From NCBI GenBank assembly GCA_033032865.1, contig JAWHQI010000028.1:7955001-8019000 (forward strand): a stretch of DNA of 64,000 nt. The letters are read 5' to 3'. Under the pieces are notes generated by a model. That model searched no databases, was not told where the DNA came from, and was given only the letters and a program-made list of their open reading frames with translations. The DNA is from Dactylorhiza incarnata (Eukaryota; Streptophyta; Magnoliopsida; Asparagales; Orchidaceae). The position numbers and the translations under genes were made by a program. Shown in pieces: positions 43,204-55,134 of the stretch (position 1 is its first letter; every line of letters begins with the position of its first letter).

Positions 43204-44646
43204 TTACCATGCATGTTTGCTAGGGATTTGTGTGCTGGTGGATGGTTGTGATCCTTGATCAAGATGATCAAATCTCTTGGAGAGATTTTGTGAGATATTT
43301 CTAATCTCTTGACTCCTTCCATTTAAAGAGTCCACCAAGGCCTTTGCCTTTGTGATTTCTTTCTCTAAGTTTGAATTATCAATGTCTAACAAGTATTCCT
43401 TCTTACGTTCTTCTAGTTCTAATTTGATTGTTTCAAGTTCCTTTTGGTTGTTAATAAAATCTTGGCAGAATTCCTTGAACATACTTTAAAATCTTTTGAG
43501 GATAAGTCAAAGTCTCCAAAGATGCTTACCTCAACATCACTAGTGGAATTCTCCAGAGCCATTAAGCAGGCTTTTCCTGGTCCACCTTCTTCTTCATCAT
43601 AAGATGAGGAGGAGCTTGATTCAGAGTATGAATCACTCCAGGTCTCAGCTATGAAACCTTTCCCTCCTTTCTTATCCTTTCTCATGAAAGATTTCTTCTT
43701 GTGCTCCTTCCTCTGCTTATTTTTCTTATTCTTTTCATCCTTAGGACACTTAGTAGAAATGTTTCCTAGCCTCCTGCAAGTAAAACAGATAACCTCCTAT
43801 TTAGGAGTTTTATCATACCTTGGCTTGCTTGAGCTCTTCTCTCTCCTCCTGGAATCTTCTGTCCTAACCCACTTTCTGAATCTCTTAGATAAGAGATTAA
43901 CATTTCCTCTTCAGTGGTGGAGGACTCTTCTTCTACAATTTTTAATGCAAGAGTCCTTTCTTTAGAAGCTGGTGTCTTTTCATAGGCTTCTGACCCAGCC
44001 CTGCTTTTCAATAGGAGCTCATAAGATTTGAGCTTTCCCAGGAGAGCATCAGTTAATATCTCTCTAAGGCATCTAGAATCTCTGATGGCCCAAATTCTAG
44101 AGTCCCATGTGCTTGGGAAACACATGAGAAGCTTGTCATTGATTTCTGTCAGAGAAATCTCCTTGTCAAGCCCTCTTAGCTCATTTATGATGAGACTGAA
44201 TCTGTCATACATTTCTGCAATGCTTTCATCAGCCCTTTTCTTGAAATTCTCATATTAAGATATGAGAAGAGCCTTTTTGTCTTTCCTCTCATCAGAGCTT
44301 CCTTCAACTAATCTGGAGAGAGATCCCAGATTTCATTTGCAGAGTTGCAATCAGCAACTTTCTGAAATATTTCATCAAACATGGTTGAGACCAGTATGTT
44401 TATGGCCTTGACATCACATTCCTTGACATTCTTCTCATCATCAGTCCACTCTGCTCTGGGAACTGAATTTTGTATAACCTTTCAACTGATGTCTTTCCTG
44501 ATTGGAACTGGGGGACCTGTGAGGATGACATTGAAAATCTTCTCATCAATAGAATTCATATATAATTTTATTCTAGCCTTCCAGAGTGTAAACTTGTTCA
44601 GATTACACACTAGAGGTCTTGTTGAAGCATAATCCTTAGAACTCAT
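43204..44646 (-). pseudogene. Element E gag pseudogene
   Basis: Starts at the ATG at 44646 (MSSKDYASTRPLVCNLNKF), closely similar to D's gag. Stops and frameshifts split it into 43766-44212 (MYDRFSLIINELRGLDKEIS), 43419-43685 (acidic/Ser-rich) and 43204-43482 (coiled-coil-like). The knuckle near 43775 reads CFTCRRLGNISTKC, with His replaced by Asn. Confidence 0.83.
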
Positions 44647-44734
44647 TTTTCTTTATGTAATATATTTGTATAAAAGAAAATAAAAGTAGGAGGTCATTCT
44701 GATCAAGGTGTTAGCCTTTTATTGATCAGCCTCC

Positions 44735-44745
44735 CTCTGATACCA
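44735..44745 (-). other. Primer binding site of element E (initiator Met tRNA type)
   Basis: Minus strand tggtatcagag, two bases inside the right LTR; identical to D's site. Confidence 0.88.
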
Positions 44746-44747
44746 AT

Positions 44748-46445
44748 TAAAAGTGCACAATATGCCTCTGAGAATTCTCTAGAGGGGGGGGGGGGGGGGT
44801 GAATAGAGATTTAAAATATTTCTATCCTAACTGTGTTTACAATTAATTAAACTAAGGAGTTATACTTAACAACACAGGCAAAATAAGTAAAATGCAGGAA
44901 ATAAAATGCTGAATAGAAGATTGGGACAGCACAGAAAATCACAACACAAACACAAAAATTTTTATAGTGGTTTCCCAAAATGTGGGTACTCCTCTCTTCT
45001 ACCACCTGGTAGGAATGCACCAGCAGTGTCAGAGTCATTTGATAAGGAGACTCTTAGAACCACTAATCTTTTGATAAGGAGATCATGAACTAACCGATCT
45101 TTTGATAAGGAGATCTTGAACCACCAAATCTTATGATAAGGAGATCTTGAACCACTGAATCCTTTGAAGAGGGATTAATAAAACTCTTTTACAGAAAATA
45201 GAATGAGAAGAAGAAGGGAGAAGGTTGAAGGAATTCTGTTCTCAGAATTCTTGAGATGGCTATTTGAAGAACAGGCTATCAGATGTTCCACAGAATCTGC
45301 TCTTGATTAACCCCTACTTTAGATGGCGATGAACTGCAGAGGCTTTGTTTGTCAGATCCTTTGAACTTCTGCTGATTGAGTTCTGGCTACTATGTGATGG
45401 TGATGAAGAGCAGCTTTCAGATCTCCTATTCTATCAGATGAAGAACAGCTGTACTCTCTTTCCTTTCTTTTCTTTATTAGGGTTCCTGAGAGAGGAGGAA
45501 GAAGAAGAGAAACCCTAATCAGAAGAAGACGGCTGATAGTGATGAGTGTTGTATCCTTCTCTTTCTTCTCTATCCTTTTATAGACTGTCTTTAATTTCAA
45601 TTTCCTTCCCTTTCTGGTAAGACCAAAAAAGGTATTTTTCCATAGACATTCTCTTTCATTCCATTATTAATTCTCGACCTGTCCACCAAAGAGGAATATA
45701 CTTCCAAGAAATCCTTTGTCTCCTTCTTTAATTCTTCCTTCTACTTCAGGCAATTATTAGGCTGTTGGAGAATGGTCTTGAAAAGTGTGGTCCATGAGAG
45801 AGGCATCAGAATGACAGCTAAAAAGTTAAACTTTTACAGACTATATTCGACGTAGCGTCGAATTCACTTCCTCTCTAATCGACACAGCTTTGAGTTCTTG
45901 TAGGAGCAGTTTCGATTTCATCTGTGCCCTGATTGAACTTTGTTAGTGGACGTTGTGTTGATATCTTATCGACGCACCCGTCGAGTTGAACAGCATGGCT
46001 CTGATTTTCATTATCTGCGTCGAGATGAAGTCGACGTTGCGCCGACTTTAGATGTCTTCGACAGATATCCCCTTCTGCGTCGTGTTGAAGTAGAAGCAGT
46101 GTCGACTTCTGAAGTTACTTTGATAAGTCCCTGACCTCTATGTCGATATCTATTCGACGTAACGTTCACTTGAGTTACTTCAACAGACGGGTTGAACCAC
46201 TTGGACTTCTAATCAGAGTAGCGTCGATATGAACTCGATGTTTCGTCGAATTCTATTCGACACAAATATTAACTTTGTCCAAATATTCATCTCATGATCT
46301 GGTCTTGACACCCAAGGTTGAGTGTGATATCCAAAGACATCTATTGACCAGATTACCCTCACTATATAATGGGTAATTTAATCCTTTGGGATAAAATCAC
46401 TTTTCATATAATTTGTTAAGTTAGATCTCAGGGTTTTTCCCAACA
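44748..46445 (-). repeat. Element E, 5' LTR
   Basis: 1698 bp. On the minus strand it starts TGTTGGGAAAAACC (46445) and ends CACTTTTA. The CGTCGA array is at 45845-46265, the TATA box ctataaaagg at 45574-45583, tandem ttttgataaggagatc units at 45035-45150 and a 16-base G tract at 44784-44799. It is followed by the ATATA target copy. Confidence 0.9.
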
Positions 46446-46450
46446 ATATA

Positions 46451-47284
46451 TAATAAAAGTAAACCAATAATGAAATAATCATTTAGCAATTCACAAAATT
46501 GTAGATGTAGTTCAGTCAATTGCTTTCAGTGAATTGCATTCAACGATTCAGGTAAGCTGTTCTCTGAAATGCTGATGCAGTTTTAGTAAAATACATTCAA
46601 CACTTCCATGAATTGCTTTCAGCACAAACCAAGTGGACTCAAAAAACACAACTTTGTCGCAACTTACGTTTTAGCAAACTGACTCTAATTGACCTAAAAC
46701 AAAATTTGAAGAAAAACCAACATGTTATTATGATGCTGTAAAAATAATTAAATCAATAAAGTCTCTCATATAAGCTAAAAAAAAGTTAGCCTGTAGTTTA
46801 AATGTGGGAATCAACAACCACTACCATTAATAAACTTACTCTAATTTAGCCAACTAGCTCAACATATTTTTTCCCTAACCTCCATATTTGGAATGTAAAA
46901 TTTCAAGCTCGATGCATGGAGGTGTCATCGATTGCGGGAATCATTCTCATGATCTAAGTAGCATATAGGGATGGAAGCATCAGTTTTGATTGCAACCGTT
47001 CATCAACTATAGTGGTGGGTCAGTCGTGTAGAATTCAAAAAGCCCAGATATCCTGATGATCGGGTTGGAGACTGAAGAGCAATACAGAATAAGGCTTTAT
47101 AATGAACCTTAATTGTTAGGGCAAGTTAGATCAGTCAGTACTTATGTCATATTATCACATAAAGTGATGCAACTTGAGTCGCATCACTTTGTTATTTCTC
47201 TCATTTTTATTCATATTTGCATCGAACATAGTTATTTTTATTTTTCACGTACGTATGTTTAGTTCGTGCACACTGTCATGGACT
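46451..47284. other. Unassigned AT-rich DNA
   Basis: No gene or element recognised. It is continuous with 10168-10923 before E inserted. The main structure is a perfect hairpin at 47161-47190. Confidence 0.5.
47161..47190. repeat. Perfect 10-bp inverted repeat
   Basis: aaagtgatgc and gcatcacttt separated by a 10-base loop. It is isolated; no terminator or miniature element could be assigned. Confidence 0.7.
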
Positions 47285-47678
47285 TGTCCCCTTGACAATG
47301 TCGCGTGCGGCCTTAGCTCCTTTCCGTTCCCTTTGTAGTTTGCTAAGTCAGCCTTCTCCAACACTAATCGTGGCAAGATGAAGATGAGTAAGTGAGCACT
47401 AAAAAGAGAGAGCAAGAGAACAAGAGTGAAGAGAGCAAGAATGCTTAAATTGCTTGAATTCTTGGAAGATTTACAAATGAGGGGTTCTCCCCCTTATATA
47501 GGCCCCCAAAGGGGTTTCCCTCCAAAAGATGGAAGGATCTAGACTTTTCTACCTCTTTCTCGTATCTACATCTTTCAAGAATCTTCTAGACTAATCTCTA
47601 GAACTCTATGTACAAGAATATACTCCAAGATCCTAGATTTCTTTAGAAATCTCTGGAGGCTAACCCCAAGTCGTGACA
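47285..47678 (-). repeat. Chromovirus G1, 3' LTR (left boundary tentative)
   Basis: On the minus strand it starts TGTCACGACTTGGGG (47678), a start typical of chromovirus LTRs, next to the tract ggtgggggaggat (47679-47691). A TATA box cctatataaggg lies at 47491-47502. The left edge at tgtcccc (47285) is a guess from the CA end rule. This LTR shows no palindromic word array. Confidence 0.65.
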
Positions 47679-47692
47679 TCCTCCCCCACCTA

Positions 47693-48054
47693 GCCTGGCG
47701 ATGCCCTCGTCACCTCGTACTGCTGGATGATGTCCATGAACTACCAGAGATCTTCTATGGATTCCCATGTAGATTCGGACTCTGGCTTTCCTTTCCACTA
47801 AATCAAATATTGTATGCTAGGTTGCACACCTCTTCGCCGCACAATCTTTTTTGTGAGCACATCTTCCACCTCTTTATCAAAATACTTGGTCATCACTGGT
47901 GGTGCTCTATGAGATGCTCCTCTTTGAATGTCTTCATGGCCTTGATGATAAGGCTTTAACATGCTGACATGAAACACTGGATGTATCTTCAAAGAGTCGG
48001 GTAGGTCGAGGCAGTAGGAAACGTTACCCACCTTAGCAATCACCAGAAATGGGT
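47693..48054 (-). pseudogene. Chromovirus G1 pol C-terminus: integrase end and chromodomain
   Basis: Contains DPFLVIAKVGNVSYCLDLP and HPVFHVSMLKPYH (end of gypsy integrase), then a chromodomain-like segment (EVEDVLTKK, WKGKPESESTWE, EDLW) broken by stops. It is the downstream continuation of 56223-58644 once element G and one CTTTA copy are removed. The long frame reaching 48373 simply runs on into G's LTR. Confidence 0.8.
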
Positions 48055-48059
48055 CTTTA

Positions 48060-49133
48060 TGTTGTGTTTTTCTAGAACCATACATCAAATGTAGGCGCAG
48101 CGGAAATAAAGAGAAACAACCCAAAAAGATTCGGATCGACCATGAATATTGAATCAAGAAGTTAATCAAAATGCTAGGTTTGAAATTACCTTGGCGGGAT
48201 TGGATCAAATCCAACCTAGATGCTCCAAGAAGAAGATTGCCTTCGTCAGCTTTGCAAGAGTTCTCACGTAGAATGATGTCTACGTCTCTACAGCAGTCCA
48301 CACAAACAAGGGAGAAGAACGACTGCACCTTGTACTTCCACGAACTGCTAGGTTCGCTCCAGGAAGAACACACACGACGACGATCGCCGGAGAGGAGGTC
48401 GGCAGAGGCGATTCAGACGGCGGAACTCTTCCGTCGGCTAGGGCGAGAGGCGGAACTCTTTCCGTCGGCTCAACTTGTCGCAAGTTAATGAGAACCCTAA
48501 ACGAAGTCCTATTTATACCCAAAGGATAAACAGCTTCTAGAAGAATCGCTATCCGCAGACCACACAGCAGAATAGGGGCTTCTGTTACAATTCGTCGGGA
48601 TTTCACGAATCAGCATTCGTCGAGTTTACACGGGACAATCCGACGAATTCCGACGAATCCAATCAGACGACAACAATTTGCTCTCTGTGACAATTCGTCG
48701 AGATTCCACGGAACAATCCGACGAATCCCGACGAATCATGTCAGACGGCAACATTTGCCGAGTTAAGGATCTCTGTAACAATTCGTCGAGATTCCACGGA
48801 ACAATCCGACGAAACCTGACGAATCCCGACGAATCATGTCAGACGGCAACATTTGCCTAGTTAAGGATCTCTGTAACAATTCGTCGAGATTCCACGGAAC
48901 AATCCGACGAATTCCGACGAATCCGACGAATTCTATCCGTGTAAACCCGACGAATTCAGACAGCAACATTTGCTGGACTTCCCCCATTCTATATGGTGAT
49001 TGGTAACCTTTACCAACATAGTCAATCTTCCAACTTCTCCACATGCTCTTATGTGCGACCCTGCAGGCTCATATTGCGTTGGCAGTGACATTACATGTTT
49101 GACCACTTCTAGATCACAATGGTAACTCTAACA
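48060..49133 (-). repeat. Element G, 3' LTR
   Basis: 1074 bp, TGTTAGAGTTACC...AGAAAAACACAACA on the minus strand. Word array at 48590-48960. Confidence 0.92.
48590..48960 (-). promoter_or_regulatory. GACGAAT/ATTCGTC array in U3 of element G
   Basis: Three tandem ~90-bp units with attcgtcgagattccacgg, aatccgacgaat and cagacggcaacatttgc. The copy in the 5' LTR is at 55665-56045, upstream of the TATA box (minus gggtataaatagg, 55583-55595). Confidence 0.78.
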
Positions 49134-50079
49134 GTCTCCCACTTGATCTTGAAAGTATCAAACAAAAACCTCACAAACAATAAGCGGCATCTAGCAATGC
49201 ATCATTGCTCCCCAAGCAATAAGAGTTCATAACTCATAAGCCTTTATGACCAATGTTCCAGCGTTGTCTTTGTCCCTTTGTCCCTTACATCTGGAAAGAA
49301 CTAGAGGCATAGACTGTGTCACCCTCATAATAGCTCAATCCAAGTTTCTTGATCTAGAACGGACTTCAAGAGAATGGTGAGCTCAATATCACATATTGAC
49401 TCAACCAAGCATTGCCATGCATTTCTCAGTCCAATTCCATCAAGGGGCCCATGGATGCAACTCCTGTTATATAGGAGGACAAATCCCATATCTGCTCACA
49501 CCCAAACACCCAAATGATTCGTAACATACCCAACGACCACCCTTATCATCAACCTTCTTCAAGGAAGACTTTAGATGACATCAAAGCACGCTCTTCCTCA
49601 CTCGATGAATGCTGTGACTTCAGGTCAAAGGACCACAACACCATTGTCAAATGAGACCTACTTGTGACACTTTTAAGTAACAATCCACAAAGTAGTCTCA
49701 GGTTGGGTCTGTCCAGTACAACTTGTTCACTAACAAGTACCCATGTGATGACTTGATATCACAATATCATGACCTGTGAGAACCGGTCATCAATCAACAC
49801 ACATGCTAGTCTTAATGTATCATCATCACCCTTAGCTTCTACGATGATACCTCGACCAGGGACCTTTTAAGAATGAAGCTTCGAAATCATAGGCTCTCAC
49901 ATTCAAGTCACGTACTTGATGTCCTATGGAAGCGAACATTCTAAGGGTATTTATCACGAATTTTATTCTATCATATAGAAATAGTATATCGTAATAAAAG
50001 AACTTGCCATTAATCGAAAAATGAAATAATTGGTACACAATTCATCATATGAATAAATAATAAACAGCCAACAGAATAT
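49134..50079 (-). other. Element G polypurine tract and 3' untranslated region
   Basis: Purine-rich gatcaagtgggagac on the minus strand next to the LTR, then ~0.9 kb with no credible gene. Confidence 0.7.
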
Positions 50080-51483
50080 TTATATTTTACATGCAACCCA
50101 CAAGATCGTCGTAATAAAAGAACTCAGGTATCGTATACCCATTGATCTAGTATGACCATCATGCTTTCTCTGCGCGAGAGGCTTTGTCAGTGGATCTGCA
50201 ATATTCTCCTCAGTCGGCACTCTGCAAATGTTCACATCTCCTCGTTCGACAATCTCACGAATAAGATGGAACTGCCGAAGTATGTGCTTGGAGCGCTGAT
50301 GGGATCTAGGTTCCTTAGATTGTGCAATTGCACCATTGTTATCACAGTAGAGAACTACGGGACCAACAATGCTAGGAACTACATCTAGCTCGCCGATGAA
50401 TTTCCTAATCCATACGGCCTCCTTCGCTGCGTTTGCCGCAGCGATATACTTGGCCTCAGTTGTAGAATCAGCAACTGTCTCTTGCTTGGAACTCTTCCAG
50501 CTCACAGCTCCTCCATTCAGGCAAAACACAAACCCTGACTGAGACTTCGAATCATCCCTATCAGTTTGGAAGCTGGCATCCATGTAACCACTTACAACGA
50601 ACTCTTCCTCTCCACCATACACCAAGAATACATCCTTAGTCCTTCTCAAGTACTTCAGGATATTCTTTACGGCTATCTAGTGACATTCACCGGGATCAGA
50701 CTGATACCTGCTAGTCATGCTCAAAGCAAAAGAGACATCGGGTCGAGTACATAACATTGCATACATGATTGACCCAATTGCCGAAGCATATGGAATCAAC
50801 TTCATGCGGTCCTTATCTTCACAAGATTTTGGACACTGGTCCTTAGAGAGATTTACACCATGAGACATGGGCAAAAATCCTTTCTTGGACTCAAGCATGT
50901 TGAACCGCTTCAACACCTTTTCAATGTACGTACTCTGGGTCAAACCCAGCAACTTCTTCGATCTATCTCTATAGATCTTAATACCGAGTATGTAAGTCGC
51001 TTCACCCAAGTCCTTCATAGAAAAGCAGTTCCCTAGGTTATTCTTAACAACTTTCAGGGTAGGTATGTCATTCCCGATCAACAGTATGTCATCTACATAC
51101 AATATCAGGAAGACAACAATGCTCCCACTGATTCGCTTGTAAACACACGGTTCATCCTCGTTCTTGACAAAACCAAACTCTTTGATCTTCTCATCAAAAC
51201 GAAGATTCCAACTTCTAGAGGCCTGTTTTAATCCATAGATGGACCTATTCAGCTTGCATATTTTAGTGGCTTCATTTGGGGATACAAAACCCCCGGGTTG
51301 TGTCATGTACACTTCCTCAAGGAGGTTTCCATTTAGGAAAGCTGTTTTGACATCCATCTGCCAGATCTCGTAGTCATAATACGCAGCAATAGCAAGCAAT
51401 ATCCTAATGGACTTTACCATGGCAACAGGGGAAAAGGTCTCATCATAGTCAACACCATGAATTTGCTTGAAACCCTTAGCCAC
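50080..51483 (-). pseudogene. Element G pol, RT and RNase H
   Basis: RT: FSPVAMVKSIRILLAIAAYY, MDVKTAFLNGNLLEEVYM, YGLKQASRSWNLRFDE, active site FLILYVDDILLIGND. RNase H: SGYMDASFQTDRDDSKSQSG, STTEAKYIAAANAAKEA, DNNGAIAQSKEP, and the C-terminal NIADPLTKPLAQRKHDGH. A TAG at about 50674-50676 separates the RT and RNase H pieces (50677-51483 and 50080-50649). The remaining sequence is collinear and well preserved. Confidence 0.9.
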
Positions 51484-51486
51484 CAG

Positions 51487-53490
51487 TCACCCTTTGAATG
51501 TCTGTACATTCCCATCCATGTCGGTCTTCTTCTTGAAGACCCACTTGCACCCTATGGGTCGTACCCCTTCAGGTGGTTCCACCAAGTTCCAAACTTGGTT
51601 TGTATACATGGAGTCCATTTCGGATTTCATAGCCTCAAGCCATTTGTCGGAGTCCGGTCCATTCATAGCCTCTTGGTAGGTCGCTGGTTCATCATCATGA
51701 TCCATAAGCAACACATTACCTATTTGAGACACGAGAAATCCATATCTCTCAGGCTCAAATCTTGGTCTACCAGATCTACGTAGGACTTGTGTCTCTTGAG
51801 CAGGTTCTCCAGCTACAACATCTTGTAGTCCTGGCTCAGAATCCAACTCTGGTTCATTCACTACTTGTGGTTCTTGAACTTCTTCAAGTTCTACCTTTTG
51901 CGTCTTTCTTGACAAGAACTGTTTCTCCAAGAAGACACCCGTCCTTGCGACAAACACTTTGCCCTCAGACGGTAGGTAAAAGTAATATCCTTTCGTTTCC
52001 TTAGGATATCCCACCAGATAACACTTATCTGATTTGGGTTCCAGCTTGTCAGGCATTTGACGTCGTACGTATGCCTCACAGCCCCAAATTTTAATGAATG
52101 ACATACTAGGATGCTTCCCAGTCCATATCTCATATGGTGTCTTTAGAACCATTTTCATCGGAGCGCGATTCAGTGTCATTGCAGCAGTCTCTAAAGCAAA
52201 ACCCCAACAGGAAACAGGCAAGTCTGCATGACTCATCATCGACCGTACCATGTCTAACAGAGTACGATTTCTCCTCTCAGACACACCATTATGCTGCGGT
52301 GTCCTAGGTGGAGTGAGCTGTGATACAATACCACACTCTTTCAGATGATCACGAAACTCATGACTCAGGTATTCGCCACCTCGATCAGATCGGAGTGCTT
52401 TAACCTTTTTACCCAATTGGTTCTCCACTTCATTTTTAAACTCTTTGAACTTTTCAAAAGTTTCGGATTTGCACTTCATAAGATACACATATCCGTATCT
52501 ACTGAAATCATCAGTAAATGTAACGAAGTAGAAATACCCACCTCTAGCCATAGAACTCATGGGTCTGCATACATCACTATGTACAACACCCAAGAGATCC
52601 TCAGTCCTCTCATTATAACCAGTGAAAGGGGCTTTAGTCATCTTGCCTAACAAACAAGACTCGCATCGCTCAAATGATTCATAATCAAATGAGTCCAATA
52701 GTCCATCTTTATGGAGCTTGGATATGCGCTTCTCGTTTATATGGCCCAAACGACAATGCCAGAGATATGTAGGATTTGAGTCATTTGTTCTTAGTCTTTT
52801 ATTATTATCTACATTATAGATCGGATGGTCTAGGTTCAAAACATAAAGACCATTAAACAATTGAGCTACATCATAACAAACATCATTCTTAAATATAGAA
52901 CAACAATTGTTCTTAATTATAAAAGAAAATCCAATCATGTCTAAGCATGAAATGGATATAATGTTTCTAGTTATGGCCGGAACATAATAACAATTATTAA
53001 GTTCTATTACAAGCCCACTGGGCAAAGAAAGACGGTAAACCCTTACGGCTACAGCATCAACTCTTGCTCCATTGCCGACGCGTAGGTCCACCTCTCCTTT
53101 ACTCAGCAATCTCCTCCTTCCCAGTTCCTGCACATTTGTACAAATGTGAGAACCACATCCGGTATCCAATACCCAAGATGAAGGAGCAGAAAGGTTTATC
53201 TCTATAACGTAAATATTCGAAGCGGAAGTCATACCTCCCTTCATTTTCCGCAGACCGTCAATGTACGAAGGACAATTCCTCCTCCAATGACCATCCTTGC
53301 CACAGTGGTGGCATTTCCCTTCCTTCACGGTGCTCTTCTTTTTCAGCGCAGAAGATTTGGGCTCAAGATGTGACTTAGGTCCCACCTTCGTCTTCTTGAA
53401 GCCCTTGGCCTTACCCTTGCCTTTATGTACCATCAATATGGGACTAGCAGGCTTGGCCTTCTTCATGTTTATCTCGGCAGTTCGCAACAT
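51487..53490 (-). pseudogene. Element G gag end, zinc knuckle, integrase, RT start
   Basis: A 667-residue open stretch with knuckle CHHCGKDGHWRRNC (~residue 60), protease-like region VLDTGCGSHICTN, pre-integrase LWHCRLGHINEKRISKLHK, integrase aspartates in VHSDVCRPMSS and ALRSDRGGEYLSHEF, and glutamate in GVSERRNRTLLDMVRSMM. It ends at a TGA (51484-51486) just before LVAKGFKQIHGVDYDE; a CGA-to-TGA change would explain it. Confidence 0.9.
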
Positions 53491-53499
53491 GCCTAGGAG

Positions 53500-54066
53500 C
53501 TAGGGCAGTGTCTTGTCTATTTCATTCATGTTGTAGTTCAAGACAAACAGCTCATAACTATCCGGCAACGATTGCAAGATAAGATCTGTGGCCAACTCTT
53601 GACCCAGAGGAAAACCCAGTCTCTCCAGGTTCTCTATATACCCAATCATCTTGAGTACGTGAGTACCAACTGAGTCTCGAGCTCCCATTTTGCACTGAAA
53701 TAAGGCCTTCGTGACATCGAACCTCTCTTGACGAGCTTGCCCTTGAAACATTTTCTTTAGGTGCTCGTCAATCTCCTTGCACCCCATGTTCTCGTGTTGG
53801 TTCTGAAGCTCAAAGTTCATGGTGGCAAGCATAAGGCACTCGACGTCTAAGGCATCATCGGTATACTTCTTTTAAGCATCCTTATCAACACAGGACGAGT
53901 TCCCGATCGGCACCTCGGGGGCTTCTTCTTCCAAGACGTAGAGCTTTCGCTCTTGCCTGAGAACAATTCTCAGGTTCCTATACCAGTCCATGTAATTCGT
54001 CCCACTAAGCTTGTCCTTCTCAAGGATAGCTCTTAGGGACAAGGTGGAATGTGAACCACTTGCCAT
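53500..54066 (-). pseudogene. Element G gag, N-terminal part
   Basis: Starts MASGSHSTLSLRAILEKDKL at 54066. LSGTNYMDWYRNLRIVLRQE is the copia UBN2-type gag opening. A TAA at 53869-53871 interrupts it; then MFQGQARQERFDVTKALFQC and DLILQSLPDSYELFVLNYNM follow. A TAG at about 53497 separates it from the integrase part. Confidence 0.88.
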
Positions 54067-55120
54067 GGAATTCTACAAGAATTCATGCAGAATTTAATCA
54101 GCACCTTAATTTCAAAATACAATTTATTTTAATTTGGACTTCAATTAAATACTCCCACTATTTTATTCAAATTGATAGCCCTCACAATCAATTCGGAGAG
54201 TCCATGCGAGCTACTCTCTTAGTGGACAAGATCCGTATTTCACCAACACCACGAGTCCACTTTAGCGTTCCTCTCATAACGCGGTTATTTAGGTAGGCAA
54301 CGCTTGCCAATTGCATCCTCATGCAACTCTTGTATGGCTGGTGAATAACTCCTTATTCGCATCCATCATATGGTGCATGCCAACCCTATGCCTCTAGGCA
54401 CTCAACCTTTGAGGTCACCTAGTTAAGCTACACCCGATGTCGACAGTGGGATATCACAATTATCCGCTCGCACCCTTACCAAGATAGATTAATGCACCTT
54501 GCTTTGGCAAGCCCACACTTCATCGATCGAGGCAGGAAGAGTGTCATTCATCGGAAGGCATCCGAACACTTAATATTTGATGAAGGGATTTTAATTTTAA
54601 TAATAGGTTAACACTTAACCATGATCAACATTTGATCAAGTGCGCATCAACAGAAAAGCAAAATTTCTAAAATCCACATGCATCCCTTATGTGCACAACA
54701 TAAGACTATCAACCTTTGATAGGCGAAAGAGCTAAATCTGGACATTTAGAACTCTTCCAAATCTTCAGATTTACATGCATTGGACAAAGGCAAAGACAAC
54801 TCGACTTAAAGCAGTAGACAAGCTCGTCTCTCATTGTTGGATTCAAAATCCAAAATAATACAAGGGTTCATTAACCACTTGAGGGACGGTTACTGCTAAG
54901 GAGACAACAATTTCTAACAATTAGAAATAACCACGAAATCCCAGACGTTCCTGGCGGGGTTCAATTTTTTTTCAAAATCACCACCGATTTCCCATGGGAA
55001 AAATCATCAACTTTTGATGTTCCAGGAAGAAATCTTGACATTTAGAACGCTTCTAAATACCTAGATTTGCACGTACTGGAATAACCAAACTTCTGAAACA
55101 ACATTCATGACTGGAAACCT
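54067..55120 (-). other. Element G 5' leader
   Basis: About 1 kb between the primer site and the gag ATG with no credible ORF; a long leader is common in this type of element. Confidence 0.6.
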
Positions 55121-55134
55121 GGCTTTGATACCAC

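Larger units (their letters stand above)
10929..46445 (-). mobile_element. Element E: SIRE/Maximus-like copia retrotransposon (decayed, host of the nest)
   Basis: The outermost element of the nest. Its 5' LTR is 44748-46445. Its 3' LTR is in two pieces, 10929-11725 and about 35607-36504, separated by nested elements F, D, B and C. The flanking ATATA duplication (10924-10928 and 46446-46450) is perfect across 35.5 kb, which proves the pieces belong together. Internal order on the minus strand is primer site, gag, integrase, RT, RNase H, decayed 3' ORF, polypurine tract. All ORFs are broken, and the LTRs differ by roughly 5% by eye, so it is the oldest of the nest. Confidence 0.9.

Noticed and set aside
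47798..48373. 191-residue minus-strand ORF as a single gene
   Set aside because: Its first half is element G's LTR; only the part below 48055 is chromovirus pol.
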